NCBI GenBank assembly: GCA_021151605.1
Contig: JAGKWZ010000089.1
Coordinates: forward strand, 1-19,547
Direction of reading: 5' to 3'
From: Verrucomicrobiaceae bacterium
GTDB taxonomy: Bacteria; Verrucomicrobiota; Verrucomicrobiia; Verrucomicrobiales; Verrucomicrobiaceae
Length of the DNA stretch: 19,547 bases
A model generated the notes under the pieces. It was not told the DNA's origin and made no database searches. It worked only from the letters and a program-made list of their open reading frames with translations. The translations under genes and the position numbers were made by a program. Within the stretch, counting starts at the first letter, position 1. Each line of letters starts with the position of its first letter. This document shows positions 7,368 to 14,734 of the stretch, one piece after another.

Positions 7368-8297
7368 ATGCAAGTCATCTCCATCATCAACTACAAAGGC
7401 GGCGTGGGCAAAACCACCATCACCGCCAATCTCGGAGCCGGCCTGGCCCGTCTCGGCAAAAAAGTGCTGCTCATCGACGTGGACCCGCAGGCCAGCCTCA
7501 CGTTCTGCTTTGTGAAACCGGAAACATGGCGCGAACAAATTGAACCCGCCCACACGATCAAAACCTGGCATGAAGCCTATGGCACATCTGAAGCCATGCC
7601 GCTGTATTCTCTGGCCGTGTCACCCGAGCATGTGTCCGCTGCGCTTCAGGGACGGGGTCGCCTTGACCTCATTTCTTCACATCTTGACCTCATCAACCTT
7701 GATCTGGAGCTTGCGGCTGAACTTGGGGGCGGTTCACTCGCCCAGGTGCGTCGCACTTATATGCGCATCCACCGGCGATTTGCTCTGGAAATAGCCGCCA
7801 TCCCTCCCGGCACCTACGACTATGTGTTGATCGACTGCCCGCCAAACTTCAACCTCATCACCAAGAACGCCATCATCGCGAGTCATCATGTGCTGGTGCC
7901 AGCCCGCCCTGACTACCTTTCCATTCTTGGTATTCAATATCTCCAGCGGCACCTCGCCGAACTCGTCAAAGACTTTAACAGCCTCGCGTCCATCAAAGGC
8001 GATGACGACATTGCTCCCATCAAGTCCAGCCTTCTTGGGGTGTTGTTCACCATGGTGAGCATCTATGCAAACGCGCCCATTGGCACCCATGCCAGTTACA
8101 TCCAGCATGTGCGTGACCTGCCCGACGGCCCCCACGTCTTCGACACGATTATTCGCCAAAGCGCTGCCGTGTTCGCTGATGCACCAGAATCCGGCGTGCC
8201 CATGATCATGGCCCAGCTTCAAGGAGCAGCGGCAGACGCCGCCAAAGATAACATGCTTGCCATGGTCGATGAATTCCTCACCCGTACCCAGCCATGA
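7368..8297 (+). CDS. parA: ParA-family partition ATPase, 309 aa
   Basis: The N-terminus has the deviant Walker A motif KGGVGKTT (residues 10-17) with the signature first lysine, then VLLIDVDPQAS (33-43, Walker A') and YDYVLIDCPPNF (150-161, Walker B). This is the MinD/ParA superfamily; the plasmid-type ParA forms ATP-dependent dimers on nucleoid DNA to segregate replicons. There is no N-terminal HTH, so it is the short type that does not repress its own operon directly. Spacing is 3 bp to the upstream gene, and an ATGA overlap joins it to the downstream gene, so all three are one operon. No canonical ParB follows; the neighbours may replace it. Confidence 0.93.
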   Translation: MQVISIINYKGGVGKTTITANLGAGLARLGKKVLLIDVDPQASLTFCFVKPETWREQIEPAHTIKTWHEAYGTSEAMPLYSLAVSPEHVSAALQGRGRLDLISSHLDLINLDLELAAELGGGSLAQVRRTYMRIHRRFALEIAAIPPGTYDYVLIDCPPNFNLITKNAIIASHHVLVPARPDYLSILGIQYLQRHLAELVKDFNSLASIKGDDDIAPIKSSLLGVLFTMVSIYANAPIGTHASYIQHVRDLPDGPHVFDTIIRQSAAVFADAPESGVPMIMAQLQGAAADAAKDNMLAMVDEFLTRTQP

Positions 8298-8692
8298 CCG
8301 CTAAATCCTTTTCTAAAGTCCTCACTCAACTCTCCAAGCTGCTCGAACAACTCACCGAGGACGAGATAGTAGCGGTGGCTGAGTCCACAGCCCAGCTCGT
8401 CCTGACCATTGAAGTTAAAGGGCAATCCAGAAAAGTCGGTGCCACCTCAAAGAAAGCCCCCAAGGCAGCTTTGATCACGCCAGAGCAGATGGCCGAAAAC
8501 CTCAGCCGGTGCAACACCCGGCAGGAAGCCTTGACCATTTTAGAAGACAGCAAATACACCGGCCCTCGGCTGAAGGAACTCCTCGTTCTTATGAAGCTGC
8601 CAACCAACGGTGACAAAGCCGCACTGAGCAGACGCATCGTCGAACACGTCGGGTTGCGAGCCGATGCTGGGGCTATTCGCGGTGAGCGTTGA
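8294..8692 (+). CDS. Small protein with SAP-like C-terminus, downstream of ParA, 132 aa
   Basis: The start overlaps the parA stop as ATGA. Residues about 1-45 are a leucine-rich helical segment (SKVLTQLSKLLEQLTEDEIV) that could dimerise. A lysine-rich linker follows. The C-terminal part (SRCNTRQEALTILED and LKELLVLMKLPTNGDKAALSRRI) resembles a SAP-type helix-extended-loop-helix DNA-binding motif. A DNA-binding accessory to ParA, perhaps a centromere-binding or ParB-like factor, fits the position. Not recognised as a named family; the SAP similarity is by pattern only. Confidence 0.75.
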   Translation: MTAKSFSKVLTQLSKLLEQLTEDEIVAVAESTAQLVLTIEVKGQSRKVGATSKKAPKAALITPEQMAENLSRCNTRQEALTILEDSKYTGPRLKELLVLMKLPTNGDKAALSRRIVEHVGLRADAGAIRGER

Positions 8693-8807
8693 AAGACACG
8701 TCGCTGGTCATGCGCTTTATGAGCGTGCGAGAGAGGCGCTTGCCAAATTGCTGAACCACGAACGCGGAAATGATGCCGTGAATGAGCTTGGGATGAGCCA
8801 TTGCTGA
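8664..8807 (+). CDS. Possible small ORF, 47 aa, or gene remnant
   Basis: A short frame starts with ATG at 8664 inside the end of the preceding gene (or GTG at 8682) and stops at 8805-8807. Its C-terminal half has protein-like composition (ERAREALAKLLNHERGNDAV). It could be a short real gene of the partition operon or the tail of a truncated gene at the junction between the replicon backbone and the Ter island. No motif is recognised. Confidence 0.3.
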   Translation: MLGLFAVSVERHVAGHALYERAREALAKLLNHERGNDAVNELGMSHC

Positions 8808-9060
8808 AAACTGGTATTAACTCTAAGTTTAGCCGTCACCGCGACTCAATGATACGTCAGGCATTGGCAGCCACTCTTAACAATTCATTCCGAATCCGCT
8901 TCTTTAGCTCCGGCTATCAAAGTAATTTGGAGGTTATTTTCTTCGACATGAGCTTGAAACGCTTGGCAAGATACTTGTGCGCAACAAGCGCTGGATGCCG
9001 TTAATGAAATGTGCGTATAAATCTCGTCGTCATTAAGACTTATGCTAAAGCTCACCTTAT
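8808..9060. other. Non-coding gap upstream of the LysR gene
   Basis: The stretch is visibly richer in A/T than the replication genes. Open frames in it have no protein-like content and no family resemblance. The last 30 bases contain TTA-N10-TAA (9033-9048), a weak LysR-type site candidate near the start codon at 9061. I see no terminator hairpin, tRNA or insertion sequence end. It probably holds the promoter of the Ter island regulator. Confidence 0.4.
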
Positions 9061-9984
9061 ATGAATGAAACTCCACTAAATTATCACCATCTGCGACTAT
9101 TTTGGGAAGTGGCTCGTGGCGGGAGTTTGCGTGTTGCCGCAGAGAAACTGAACCTATCGCAACCGACAATTAGCGCTCAGATCAAAAATTTGGAAGAGGC
9201 TCTAAACAAACCACTCTTCTTTCGGAATGGAAGGGGCCTGAAACTCACACCAGCAGGTCTGCTTACAATGGAATTCTCGTCACAAATTTTTGCGCTCGGC
9301 ACGGAAATTTCTCGCACCGTTCAGGGCCATGGTAAATCAGCAAACTCGAGATTGCGAATTGGCGTAACAGACACTATGCCGAAACTGGTTGCTTGGCGCT
9401 TTATCCGCCCAGCCATGAGGAGATTGCCAGATTTGCAACTCTACTGTTCTGAAGGAACTACGCAGGAAATGCTCGGCTTATTGGCGGCGGGCAAGTTGGA
9501 TGCGGTATTGTCAGATGAGGCATCACCATCACGGATGCCCATGAAAGCTTATAACCATATGCTCGGTAAGTCCCCGGTCGTATTTTGCGCAACTTCATCG
9601 CTCGCAAAGCGACTCAGAAAGACTTTCCCCGCATCACTCAACACCGCCGCCGCACTACTGCCAGCTAACCGCTCAGCTTGGCGACACCAAATAGACCGTT
9701 GGTTTGAAGCCCACTCAATTCGGCCTCAAATTCTCGCGGAGTTTGACGACGCAGCGCTCATGAAAACAGCGGCAGCCGATGGAATTGGTTTTGTCCCTGT
9801 CGTGGCTACAGTTCTAGATGAGGCAAAGAAGCGATACGGACTTCTGCCAATTCAACAGACGATGGGCTGCGACTGTTTGTTCTACCTGATTGCTATGGCT
9901 CACGCTACACATCATCCAGCGTTGCAAGCGATCATCCAAGAAAGTGGCGGCTACTTATCGAACCAAACCGACCACATTTTTTGA
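9061..9984 (+). CDS. LysR-family transcriptional regulator, NhaR-like, 307 aa
   Basis: The N-terminal winged helix-turn-helix is clear: NYHHLRLFWEVARGGSLRVA, then AAEKLNLSQPTISAQIKNLE and FFRNGRGLKLTPAG. The opening is typical of NhaR, the LysR-type activator that responds to sodium and alkaline pH in Escherichia coli. Residues about 95-300 form the periplasmic-binding-like effector domain (LRIGVTDTMPKLVA; DAVLSDEASPS). No nhaA antiporter gene is nearby; terC is the next gene downstream in the same direction, 186 bp away, and is the likely target. The ligand is unknown. The start lacks a Shine-Dalgarno but matches the family N-terminus. Confidence 0.9.
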   Translation: MNETPLNYHHLRLFWEVARGGSLRVAAEKLNLSQPTISAQIKNLEEALNKPLFFRNGRGLKLTPAGLLTMEFSSQIFALGTEISRTVQGHGKSANSRLRIGVTDTMPKLVAWRFIRPAMRRLPDLQLYCSEGTTQEMLGLLAAGKLDAVLSDEASPSRMPMKAYNHMLGKSPVVFCATSSLAKRLRKTFPASLNTAAALLPANRSAWRHQIDRWFEAHSIRPQILAEFDDAALMKTAAADGIGFVPVVATVLDEAKKRYGLLPIQQTMGCDCLFYLIAMAHATHHPALQAIIQESGGYLSNQTDHIF

Positions 9985-10170
9985 GATAAAAGCGCTTGCT
10001 CCGGCAGTGTCTTCACGAATCTGGCCAATGTGGTTCACAGGCTGATGCATTTACCATCACACTTCAAACATGCTCGGGGCAACCGGTGATTAAAAAAATC
10101 CACCTAAGTAAGATAATTCTTGCGCACATTATGACCGAGAAGCTAGCTGTGTATTCGGAACTAAATATTT
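9985..10170. promoter_or_regulatory. Intergenic region between the LysR gene and terC
   Basis: This 186-bp gap should hold the terC promoter and the LysR target site. It contains a hairpin with one bulge and an A-rich loop at 10085-10104 (arms GGTGATT and AATCCACC). The A-run lies in the loop, so it is not a usual terminator. An open frame at 9996-10178 covers it but shows no protein-like content. No exact promoter can be fixed by eye. Confidence 0.35.
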
Positions 10171-11052
10171 ATGATTGACGCTATACCCAGCCTCCTCGCT
10201 TTCGCGTTGCCTTCAGCTCCAGAGCTCGTTGAAGCCATTCCCGTAATTATTTCACTAATTATCATCGAAGGTTTGCTCAGTGTTGATAACGCGCTCGCAA
10301 TTGCTGCTATGGCGAGTCACCTGCCGGGAAAACAGAAATATCAGGCGCTCAAGTGGGGCATCATTGGAGCCTACTTATTCCGTGGCTTATGCTTGGCTTT
10401 TGCGGCTTGGATCATCGAAAACCCGTGGCTTAAAATCTGCGGCGCAGCTTATTTGGTCTACCTGATGAGCGAGCACTTCACGGGTGGTGGAGACGAGGAC
10501 AATGACGGCAAGGCAGACTCTTCCAATCAGCGAGGCTTCATCGCCACTATCGTTGCCATTGAGGTCATGGATCTCAGCCTCAGCGTGGACAATGTGGTAG
10601 CAGCAGTCGCAATGAGTCCGAAGCTCTGGGTGGTATGCCTCGGTGTTTTTATAGGAATTCTCGCCTTGAGATTTGTAGCTGGTGCTTGCATCAAACTGAT
10701 CGAAAAATTTCCCATTTTGGCAGACACTGCCTTCTTGCTGATTGGTTACGTCGGTTTCATTCTCTGTTACGAATTATTGAGTGATCCACACAGTGGCTTC
10801 CAGCTCCTTCCTGGACCAGTTCACGTGAGTGCGGGCCAGAAATTCATCGGCATCATTATTATTTTAGCCGTGTCGATCCTCTACTCCAAATCGGAAGCTG
10901 TTCAGAATGCACTAAAGCCCCTGTTCAAGCTAGCCTATGGTCCGATGATGCTGGTCGCCATGCTCGTTGGCCTTATATTGAAAATCATCTTGCTCCCATT
11001 CAAGCTAATCTTCAAGCTATTCAAGAGTAGGCCAACGTCTGCTCAAAGCTAG
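10171..11052 (+). CDS. terC: TerC-family integral membrane protein, 293 aa
   Basis: The protein is mostly membrane helices and has both TerC signatures: EGLLSVDNALA (residues 33-43) and EVMDLSLSVDNVVAA (131-145). These acidic motifs lie in membrane helices and are thought to coordinate metal ions; TerC proteins act in tellurite resistance and in metal (manganese, calcium) homeostasis at the membrane. Between them a cytoplasmic-type loop carries DEDNDGKADSSN (108-119), which has the spacing of an EF-hand loop. A basic tail (FKLIFKLFKSRP) ends the protein. It lies between the LysR regulator and the TerD genes and is probably the first structural gene of the Ter operon. An upstream open frame at 9996-10178 has no protein-like content. 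Confidence 0.92.
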   Translation: MIDAIPSLLAFALPSAPELVEAIPVIISLIIIEGLLSVDNALAIAAMASHLPGKQKYQALKWGIIGAYLFRGLCLAFAAWIIENPWLKICGAAYLVYLMSEHFTGGGDEDNDGKADSSNQRGFIATIVAIEVMDLSLSVDNVVAAVAMSPKLWVVCLGVFIGILALRFVAGACIKLIEKFPILADTAFLLIGYVGFILCYELLSDPHSGFQLLPGPVHVSAGQKFIGIIIILAVSILYSKSEAVQNALKPLFKLAYGPMMLVAMLVGLILKIILLPFKLIFKLFKSRPTSAQS

Positions 11053-11097
11053 GTTTGAAAATCCCACGCCTCATCATTCCAATTTAAACTACGATTT

Positions 11098-11763
11098 ATG
11101 GCTATTAACCTGACGAAAGGGCAAAGAATTGACCTTCGCAAAGCTAGTGGAGCTACACTCAGCGACTTTTGTGTCGGCGTGAACTGGGGCGGCATTGAGT
11201 CGCGAGGCTTTCTGGGTCTGACGAAGAAGGTGCAACAGGTGGACCTTGACCTTAGTGCTGCACTTCTGGATGCCAATGGAGCGCTTTGTGATCACATCTA
11301 CTCACCGCTATATAAGCCCGAGCTTCTCGCAAAATGTGGACTGCCGCCTGGAAAACTCGTAGCAGCAAATGGTGGTCTTAAACATACCGGAGATGACATG
11401 GCGGGGGATTCGGGTGGTGACGACGGGCTCGATAACGAGATCATCACTGTGAACCTGAATCAGATTCCCGCCAGCGTGGCGCAGATTTTTTTCTTCCTGA
11501 ACAGTTGTGGGAATGAGGATTTCTCCGTAATCCCGTATGCCAAGATACGCATGTTTGAGGGTACCCCCACAAAAGTTAAGGAAATTTTTGCTTCATATAA
11601 CGTCGCCGCAGAACCTCAGTACGCCGGAAAGCGGGCCTTAATCCTCGGCCGATTATACCGAAAGGGCAATGAGTGGAAGTTCGCAGCCATGGGTGAAGCA
11701 ACGGAAGATGTCTTTGTCGGGCAGACAGTTGCCCGTATCTCCTTGGAATACAGCAAAATCTGA
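11098..11763 (+). CDS. TerD-family protein, TerX/TerZ-like variant, 221 aa
   Basis: The start MAINLTKGQRIDL is the hallmark N-terminus of TerD-family stress proteins. The calcium-site segments are VDLDLSAALLDANG and HTGDDMAGDSGGDDGLDNE, the second an altered form of the usual GDNxxGxGxGDDE. A long insertion near residues 62-95 (DHIYSPLYKPELL, PPGKLVAANGG) and a divergent C-terminus set it apart from TerD and TerE. TerD proteins bind calcium and associate with the membrane-bound Ter complex. It begins 45 bp after terC and 13 bp before the next terD gene. The stop at 11761-11763 is well defined. Confidence 0.88.
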   Translation: MAINLTKGQRIDLRKASGATLSDFCVGVNWGGIESRGFLGLTKKVQQVDLDLSAALLDANGALCDHIYSPLYKPELLAKCGLPPGKLVAANGGLKHTGDDMAGDSGGDDGLDNEIITVNLNQIPASVAQIFFFLNSCGNEDFSVIPYAKIRMFEGTPTKVKEIFASYNVAAEPQYAGKRALILGRLYRKGNEWKFAAMGEATEDVFVGQTVARISLEYSKI

Positions 11764-11776
11764 ACCCCCTCAAACC

Positions 11777-12331
11777 ATGCCCATCAACCTCACCAAAGGT
11801 CAACGCATCGACGTAGGACTTCAGCAAGCCGGGATCGGTCTGGGTTGGAGCCCCAGCAATGATGCATCCTCTGAGCCTTACGATCTAGACGCCAGCGCAT
11901 TCATGCTGGGTGAAAGCGGCAAACTCGTATCCAGTGATTTTTTTGTTTTTTACAATCAGCCAACCTCCCCAGACGGAGCCGTGAGAAGCAGTGGCGACAA
12001 CAAAGATGGCGAGGGCGAGGGCGATGACGAAACTCTGTTTGCTAGCCTTGGCAGCGTGGACCCACGAGTCGTGGAGATCATCTTTGTCGTAACGATTCAT
12101 GATGCTAAGGAGCGCAGACATAATTTTGGACAGGTGCGCAATGCCTTCATCCGCATCTACGACCAGGCAAATGGTCAGGAAATCTGCAAATACGAGCTGG
12201 ACGAGGACTTCTCCACCGAGTCTGCCGTCGAATTTGGCCGCCTGTATCGCCGTGGCGGAGCCTGGAAGTTTGAGGCAATCGGGCGCGGTCATCAAGGGGG
12301 CTTGGAAGCGCTGCTTGCCCTCTATTCATGA
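11777..12331 (+). CDS. terD: TerD-family calcium-binding stress protein, 184 aa
   Basis: The true start is MPINLTKGQRIDV at 11777; a longer frame from 11669 would overlap the previous gene and add a non-family N-terminus. Both calcium-binding segments are intact: YDLDASAFML and GDNKDGEGEGDDE. The rest follows TerD and TerE closely (FVVTIHDAKERRHNFGQVRN, AFIRIYD, CKYELDEDFSTESAVEFGRL, WKFEAIGRGHQGGLEALL). Length is close to the roughly 190 residues of TerD. It is probably cytoplasmic and recruited to the membrane by partner proteins. Of the four paralogues here it is the most canonical. Confidence 0.93.
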   Translation: MPINLTKGQRIDVGLQQAGIGLGWSPSNDASSEPYDLDASAFMLGESGKLVSSDFFVFYNQPTSPDGAVRSSGDNKDGEGEGDDETLFASLGSVDPRVVEIIFVVTIHDAKERRHNFGQVRNAFIRIYDQANGQEICKYELDEDFSTESAVEFGRLYRRGGAWKFEAIGRGHQGGLEALLALYS

Positions 12332-12357
12332 GTTTCCAATCCCACTGACATAAAACT

Positions 12358-12900
12358 ATGGCAATTAACCTCTCAAAAGGACAACGCGTTGACATTAGCC
12401 TCCAAAATCTGGCGGTCGGTCTTGGCTGGACCGGTGATTCTGACTTGGATGCCTCAGCATTCATGGTGGCCGGAAACGGCCAAGTGCCTGCTGAGGAATT
12501 TTTCGTGTTTTACAATAACCTGGAATCCAAGGATTTGGCAGTCATACATACAGGAGACCTGAAGGATGGTGGTTCAGGTGATGTGGAAACGATCAAGGTG
12601 GATATCCGCAAGCTCGACCCACGAATCGAACAGATTGTCTTCACGGTGACAATCCATGATGCCGAATCCTCGGGTGAAAATTTTGGACAGGTGCGGAACT
12701 CGTTCATTCGCATCTACAATGCGGACACGAATGAGGAGCTGTGCAAATACGAGCTGGATGAGGATTTCTCCGTCGAGACGGCCATCGAGTTCGGGCGCCT
12801 GTACAAACGCAACGACAGTTGGCGCTTCGAGGCCATTGGCACGGCTGGCACGGGTGGGCTGGAGTCCTTCGTGAAGAAATATGCCAAAGCGTATTCCTGA
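12358..12900 (+). CDS. TerD-family protein with altered calcium-binding loop, 180 aa
   Basis: It begins MAINLSKGQRVDISL and keeps the first metal segment DLDASAFMV. The second loop reads HTGDLKDGGSGDVETIKV, so the Asn and the double Asp of the canonical GDNxxGxGxGDDE are lost, and the usual N(K/Q)xxSPDGAV stretch is reduced to NNLESKDLAV. The C-terminal half is highly similar to the preceding paralogue (VTIHDAESSGENFGQVRNSF, CKYELDEDFSVETAIEFGRL, RFEAIGTAGTGGLESF). The pair therefore looks like a tandem duplication followed by change in one metal site. Reduced or different metal binding is inference. Confidence 0.92.
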   Translation: MAINLSKGQRVDISLQNLAVGLGWTGDSDLDASAFMVAGNGQVPAEEFFVFYNNLESKDLAVIHTGDLKDGGSGDVETIKVDIRKLDPRIEQIVFTVTIHDAESSGENFGQVRNSFIRIYNADTNEELCKYELDEDFSVETAIEFGRLYKRNDSWRFEAIGTAGTGGLESFVKKYAKAYS

Positions 12901-12921
12901 TTCCACAACCCATCAAAACTC

Positions 12922-13098
12922 ATGAGCAGCTACTCTGACGGCGAAGTATTTTTCTGCGGTCGCTGTCGGAGGCAGCAGGAGCCGCGCAAGGGAGCCAAAT
13001 GCACTCAGTGCGGACGCGAGACTATCATTTGGAACACGCTCAAAGAAAGCGGCTCAGCCATTCAGGCGCGCTGGGAGCGGATGCGCGGCAAGAGCTGA
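12922..13098 (+). CDS. Small zinc-ribbon protein, 58 aa
   Basis: I found this frame by direct translation from ATG at 12922 to TGA at 13096-13098. It has two CxxC knuckles, FCGRCRRQQ (C12, C15) and CTQCGRE (C27, C30), spaced as in a treble-clef or rubredoxin-like zinc ribbon. A basic amphipathic C-terminus follows (QARWERMRGKS). It fits neatly between two TerD genes: 21 bp after one stop and 18 bp before the next ATG. Its role is unknown; metal sensing, redox sensing or an adaptor to the complex are possible. Confidence 0.78.
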   Translation: MSSYSDGEVFFCGRCRRQQEPRKGAKCTQCGRETIIWNTLKESGSAIQARWERMRGKS

Positions 13099-13116
13099 CC
13101 CAACCTTCTCCGACTC

Positions 13117-13755
13117 ATGGCCATCAATCTCACCAAGGGGCAGACCATTGATCTGCGCAAAGACACGAATGACCTCGACCAGATTACCATCGGTCTGGGG
13201 TGGAAGGTGCGCGAGAAGAAGAAAGGCTTTCTGGGCGGCATCTTCGGCGGTAAGGATGAGGCGGAGTTTGATCTCGATGCCATCGCCTTCCTTCTTGATG
13301 AGAATGGCAAATTGCAGGATCGCGGAGCCGACAAGCTTGTGGGGGGAGACATCGTGTTCTTTAACAGCCGCAAGCACCCAAGCGGCACTGTCATTCACAG
13401 TGGGGACAATCGCGTGGGCGGCACGGGAGCCAATGATGACGAGCAGATCATCGTGAAGCTAAATTCAATGCCCGCGAAGTATCACCGCATCTTGTTCCTC
13501 GTCTGCATCTACCAGGGTATCAAACAGGGGCAGCACTTCGGTCAGGTCGAGTCGGCCTACATCCGAGCTGTGGACGGCAAGGGCAAGGAGATGGCACGCT
13601 TCTCCCTCAGTTCCGAGTCGGCCTACGAGGGCAAATGCACGATGGTTTTCGGCGAAGTGTATCGCCGAACTGACGGCTGGAAGTTCCGCGCCATAGGCGA
13701 TGCCCACCCTTACGACAGCTTAGTTCATCTGCTCAAAGAGCACTTGCCCCAATAA
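13117..13755 (+). CDS. TerD-family protein, TerZ-like, 212 aa
   Basis: The start MAINLTKGQTIDLRKD is the family N-terminus. The segment GWKVREKKKGFLGGIFGG followed by AEFDLDAIAFLLDENG matches TerZ, which has the same Lys/Gly-rich insertion before the DLDA calcium motif. The second metal loop is HSGDNRVGGTGANDDEQIIV, close to canonical with a one-residue shift. The C-terminus (FGEVYRRTDGWKFRAIGDAH) is also TerZ-like. It precedes the first TerY gene by 18 bp, so calcium-binding and vWA proteins are likely co-expressed. Confidence 0.92.
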   Translation: MAINLTKGQTIDLRKDTNDLDQITIGLGWKVREKKKGFLGGIFGGKDEAEFDLDAIAFLLDENGKLQDRGADKLVGGDIVFFNSRKHPSGTVIHSGDNRVGGTGANDDEQIIVKLNSMPAKYHRILFLVCIYQGIKQGQHFGQVESAYIRAVDGKGKEMARFSLSSESAYEGKCTMVFGEVYRRTDGWKFRAIGDAHPYDSLVHLLKEHLPQ

Positions 13756-13773
13756 CCCACCCACATCCACATC

Positions 13774-14409
13774 ATGCGCCGTCTCCCCGTTTATCTCGTC
13801 CTCGACACCTCCGGCTCCATGTCCGGCGAACCTATTCAGCAGGTCAATAATGGCGTGCAGATGCTCGTCTCCGCTTTGCGCCAAGATCCGCAGGCGCTTG
13901 AGACAGCCTTTCTCAGCGTCATCACGTTTGATACGTCTGCCAAAGAGGCCGTGCCATTGACCGATCTGCCTTCGTTTCAGGCACCAACAGTTACCGCTAC
14001 CGGAACGACCGCACTGGGAGAGGCGCTTTCACTCGTGGCTGACTGCGCGAAGCGTGACGTGAAGACGGCCTCAGCGACTCAAAAAGCTGACTGGCGTCCG
14101 ATGGTGTTCATCATGACTGACGGCAGCCCCACCGATGATTTTCAAAAAGGGCTGGCCCGATTCAAGAAGGAGAAATGGGGCGCGGTGGTGGCCTGCGGCG
14201 TGGATAGTGCGGATGTGGGCCTGCTCCAGCAGATCGCTGGAGAGGCAGTGGTCACGCTCTCCACGGCAGATGCCAAGGCGCTGGAGGCATTTTTCAAATG
14301 GGTCACTGCCTCCATCAGCACCTCCAGCAAGAGCGTCCAGACGGGAAAAGAAGTCGAAGGACTGAACCAACTGCCGCCCCCCCCTCCAGAAATCCAGGTC
14401 GTCGTCTGA
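13774..14409 (+). CDS. terY: TerY-type von Willebrand factor A domain protein 1, 211 aa
   Basis: The whole protein is one vWA domain with a complete MIDAS metal site: VLDTSGSMSGEP (DxSxS), a Thr in TATGTTALGEAL, and an Asp in FIMTDGSPTDD. This is the TerY form of vWA, which begins almost directly with RRLPVYLVLDTSGSM. TerY proteins are proposed to be scaffolds or targets in Ter phosphorylation systems, with kinase and PP2C genes next to them, as here. The last residues are proline-rich (LPPPPPEIQVVV). Nothing suggests a signal peptide, so it should be cytoplasmic. It starts 18 bp after the TerZ-like gene. Confidence 0.93.
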   Translation: MRRLPVYLVLDTSGSMSGEPIQQVNNGVQMLVSALRQDPQALETAFLSVITFDTSAKEAVPLTDLPSFQAPTVTATGTTALGEALSLVADCAKRDVKTASATQKADWRPMVFIMTDGSPTDDFQKGLARFKKEKWGAVVACGVDSADVGLLQQIAGEAVVTLSTADAKALEAFFKWVTASISTSSKSVQTGKEVEGLNQLPPPPPEIQVVV

Positions 14410-14426
14410 GTCGGCACACCCATGAT

Positions 14427-14729
14427 ATGCAGGAGCTACCATCCATCCTGGCCGCGCTGGCGGTGTTCGGACTGCTGATCTTCATCCGCGTGAAGGTCAT
14501 GCAGTTTCGCTGTGGTGCGGCAGGTGGGACATTCCATTTTGGCTGCAGTCTCCAGCTCATGCTCCGAGTGCTCAGCAGTCTCGTCGTGCCGGGACTTGGG
14601 CAGGTGATGCGTGGTCGTGTCGGAGTCGGACTGCTGCACCTCGGCGTCTTTGTCGTGGCCTTTTGCTGCCTGGGTGAGGTGGCTTTTTTGATCAATCTCG
14701 TCTCCGCCATGGAGCATGTCTTTCCCTGA
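14427..14729 (+). CDS. TM2-like small membrane protein, 100 aa
   Basis: I place the start at 14427 (MQELPSILAALAVFGLL), 17 bp after the previous stop; an upstream start at 14298 would overlap the TerY gene. A first membrane helix covers residues about 5-20. The stretch VVPGLGQVMRGRVGVGLLHLG (53-73) recalls the TM2-domain signature PGxGxxYxGxxxxGLL, followed by one or two more hydrophobic helices up to residue 95. A Cys pair (C29, C40) lies between the two hydrophobic regions. It could anchor the TerY proteins at the membrane, but that is inferred only from its place between two terY genes. Confidence 0.75.
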   Translation: MQELPSILAALAVFGLLIFIRVKVMQFRCGAAGGTFHFGCSLQLMLRVLSSLVVPGLGQVMRGRVGVGLLHLGVFVVAFCCLGEVAFLINLVSAMEHVFP

Positions 14730-14734
14730 TCCCC

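Noticed and set aside
8801..9004. Plus-strand open frame of 67 codons and the antisense frame of 94 codons over it
   Set aside because: Composition is not protein-like, no motif is seen, and the frames cover the presumed promoter region of the LysR gene.
10085..10104. Hairpin as a rho-independent terminator after the LysR gene
   Set aside because: The stem is imperfect and AT-rich, and the A-run is in the loop, with no T-run following on the plus strand.
9996..10178. Plus-strand open frame of 60 codons between the LysR gene and terC
   Set aside because: No motif, overlap with the terC start, and location in the expected regulatory gap.
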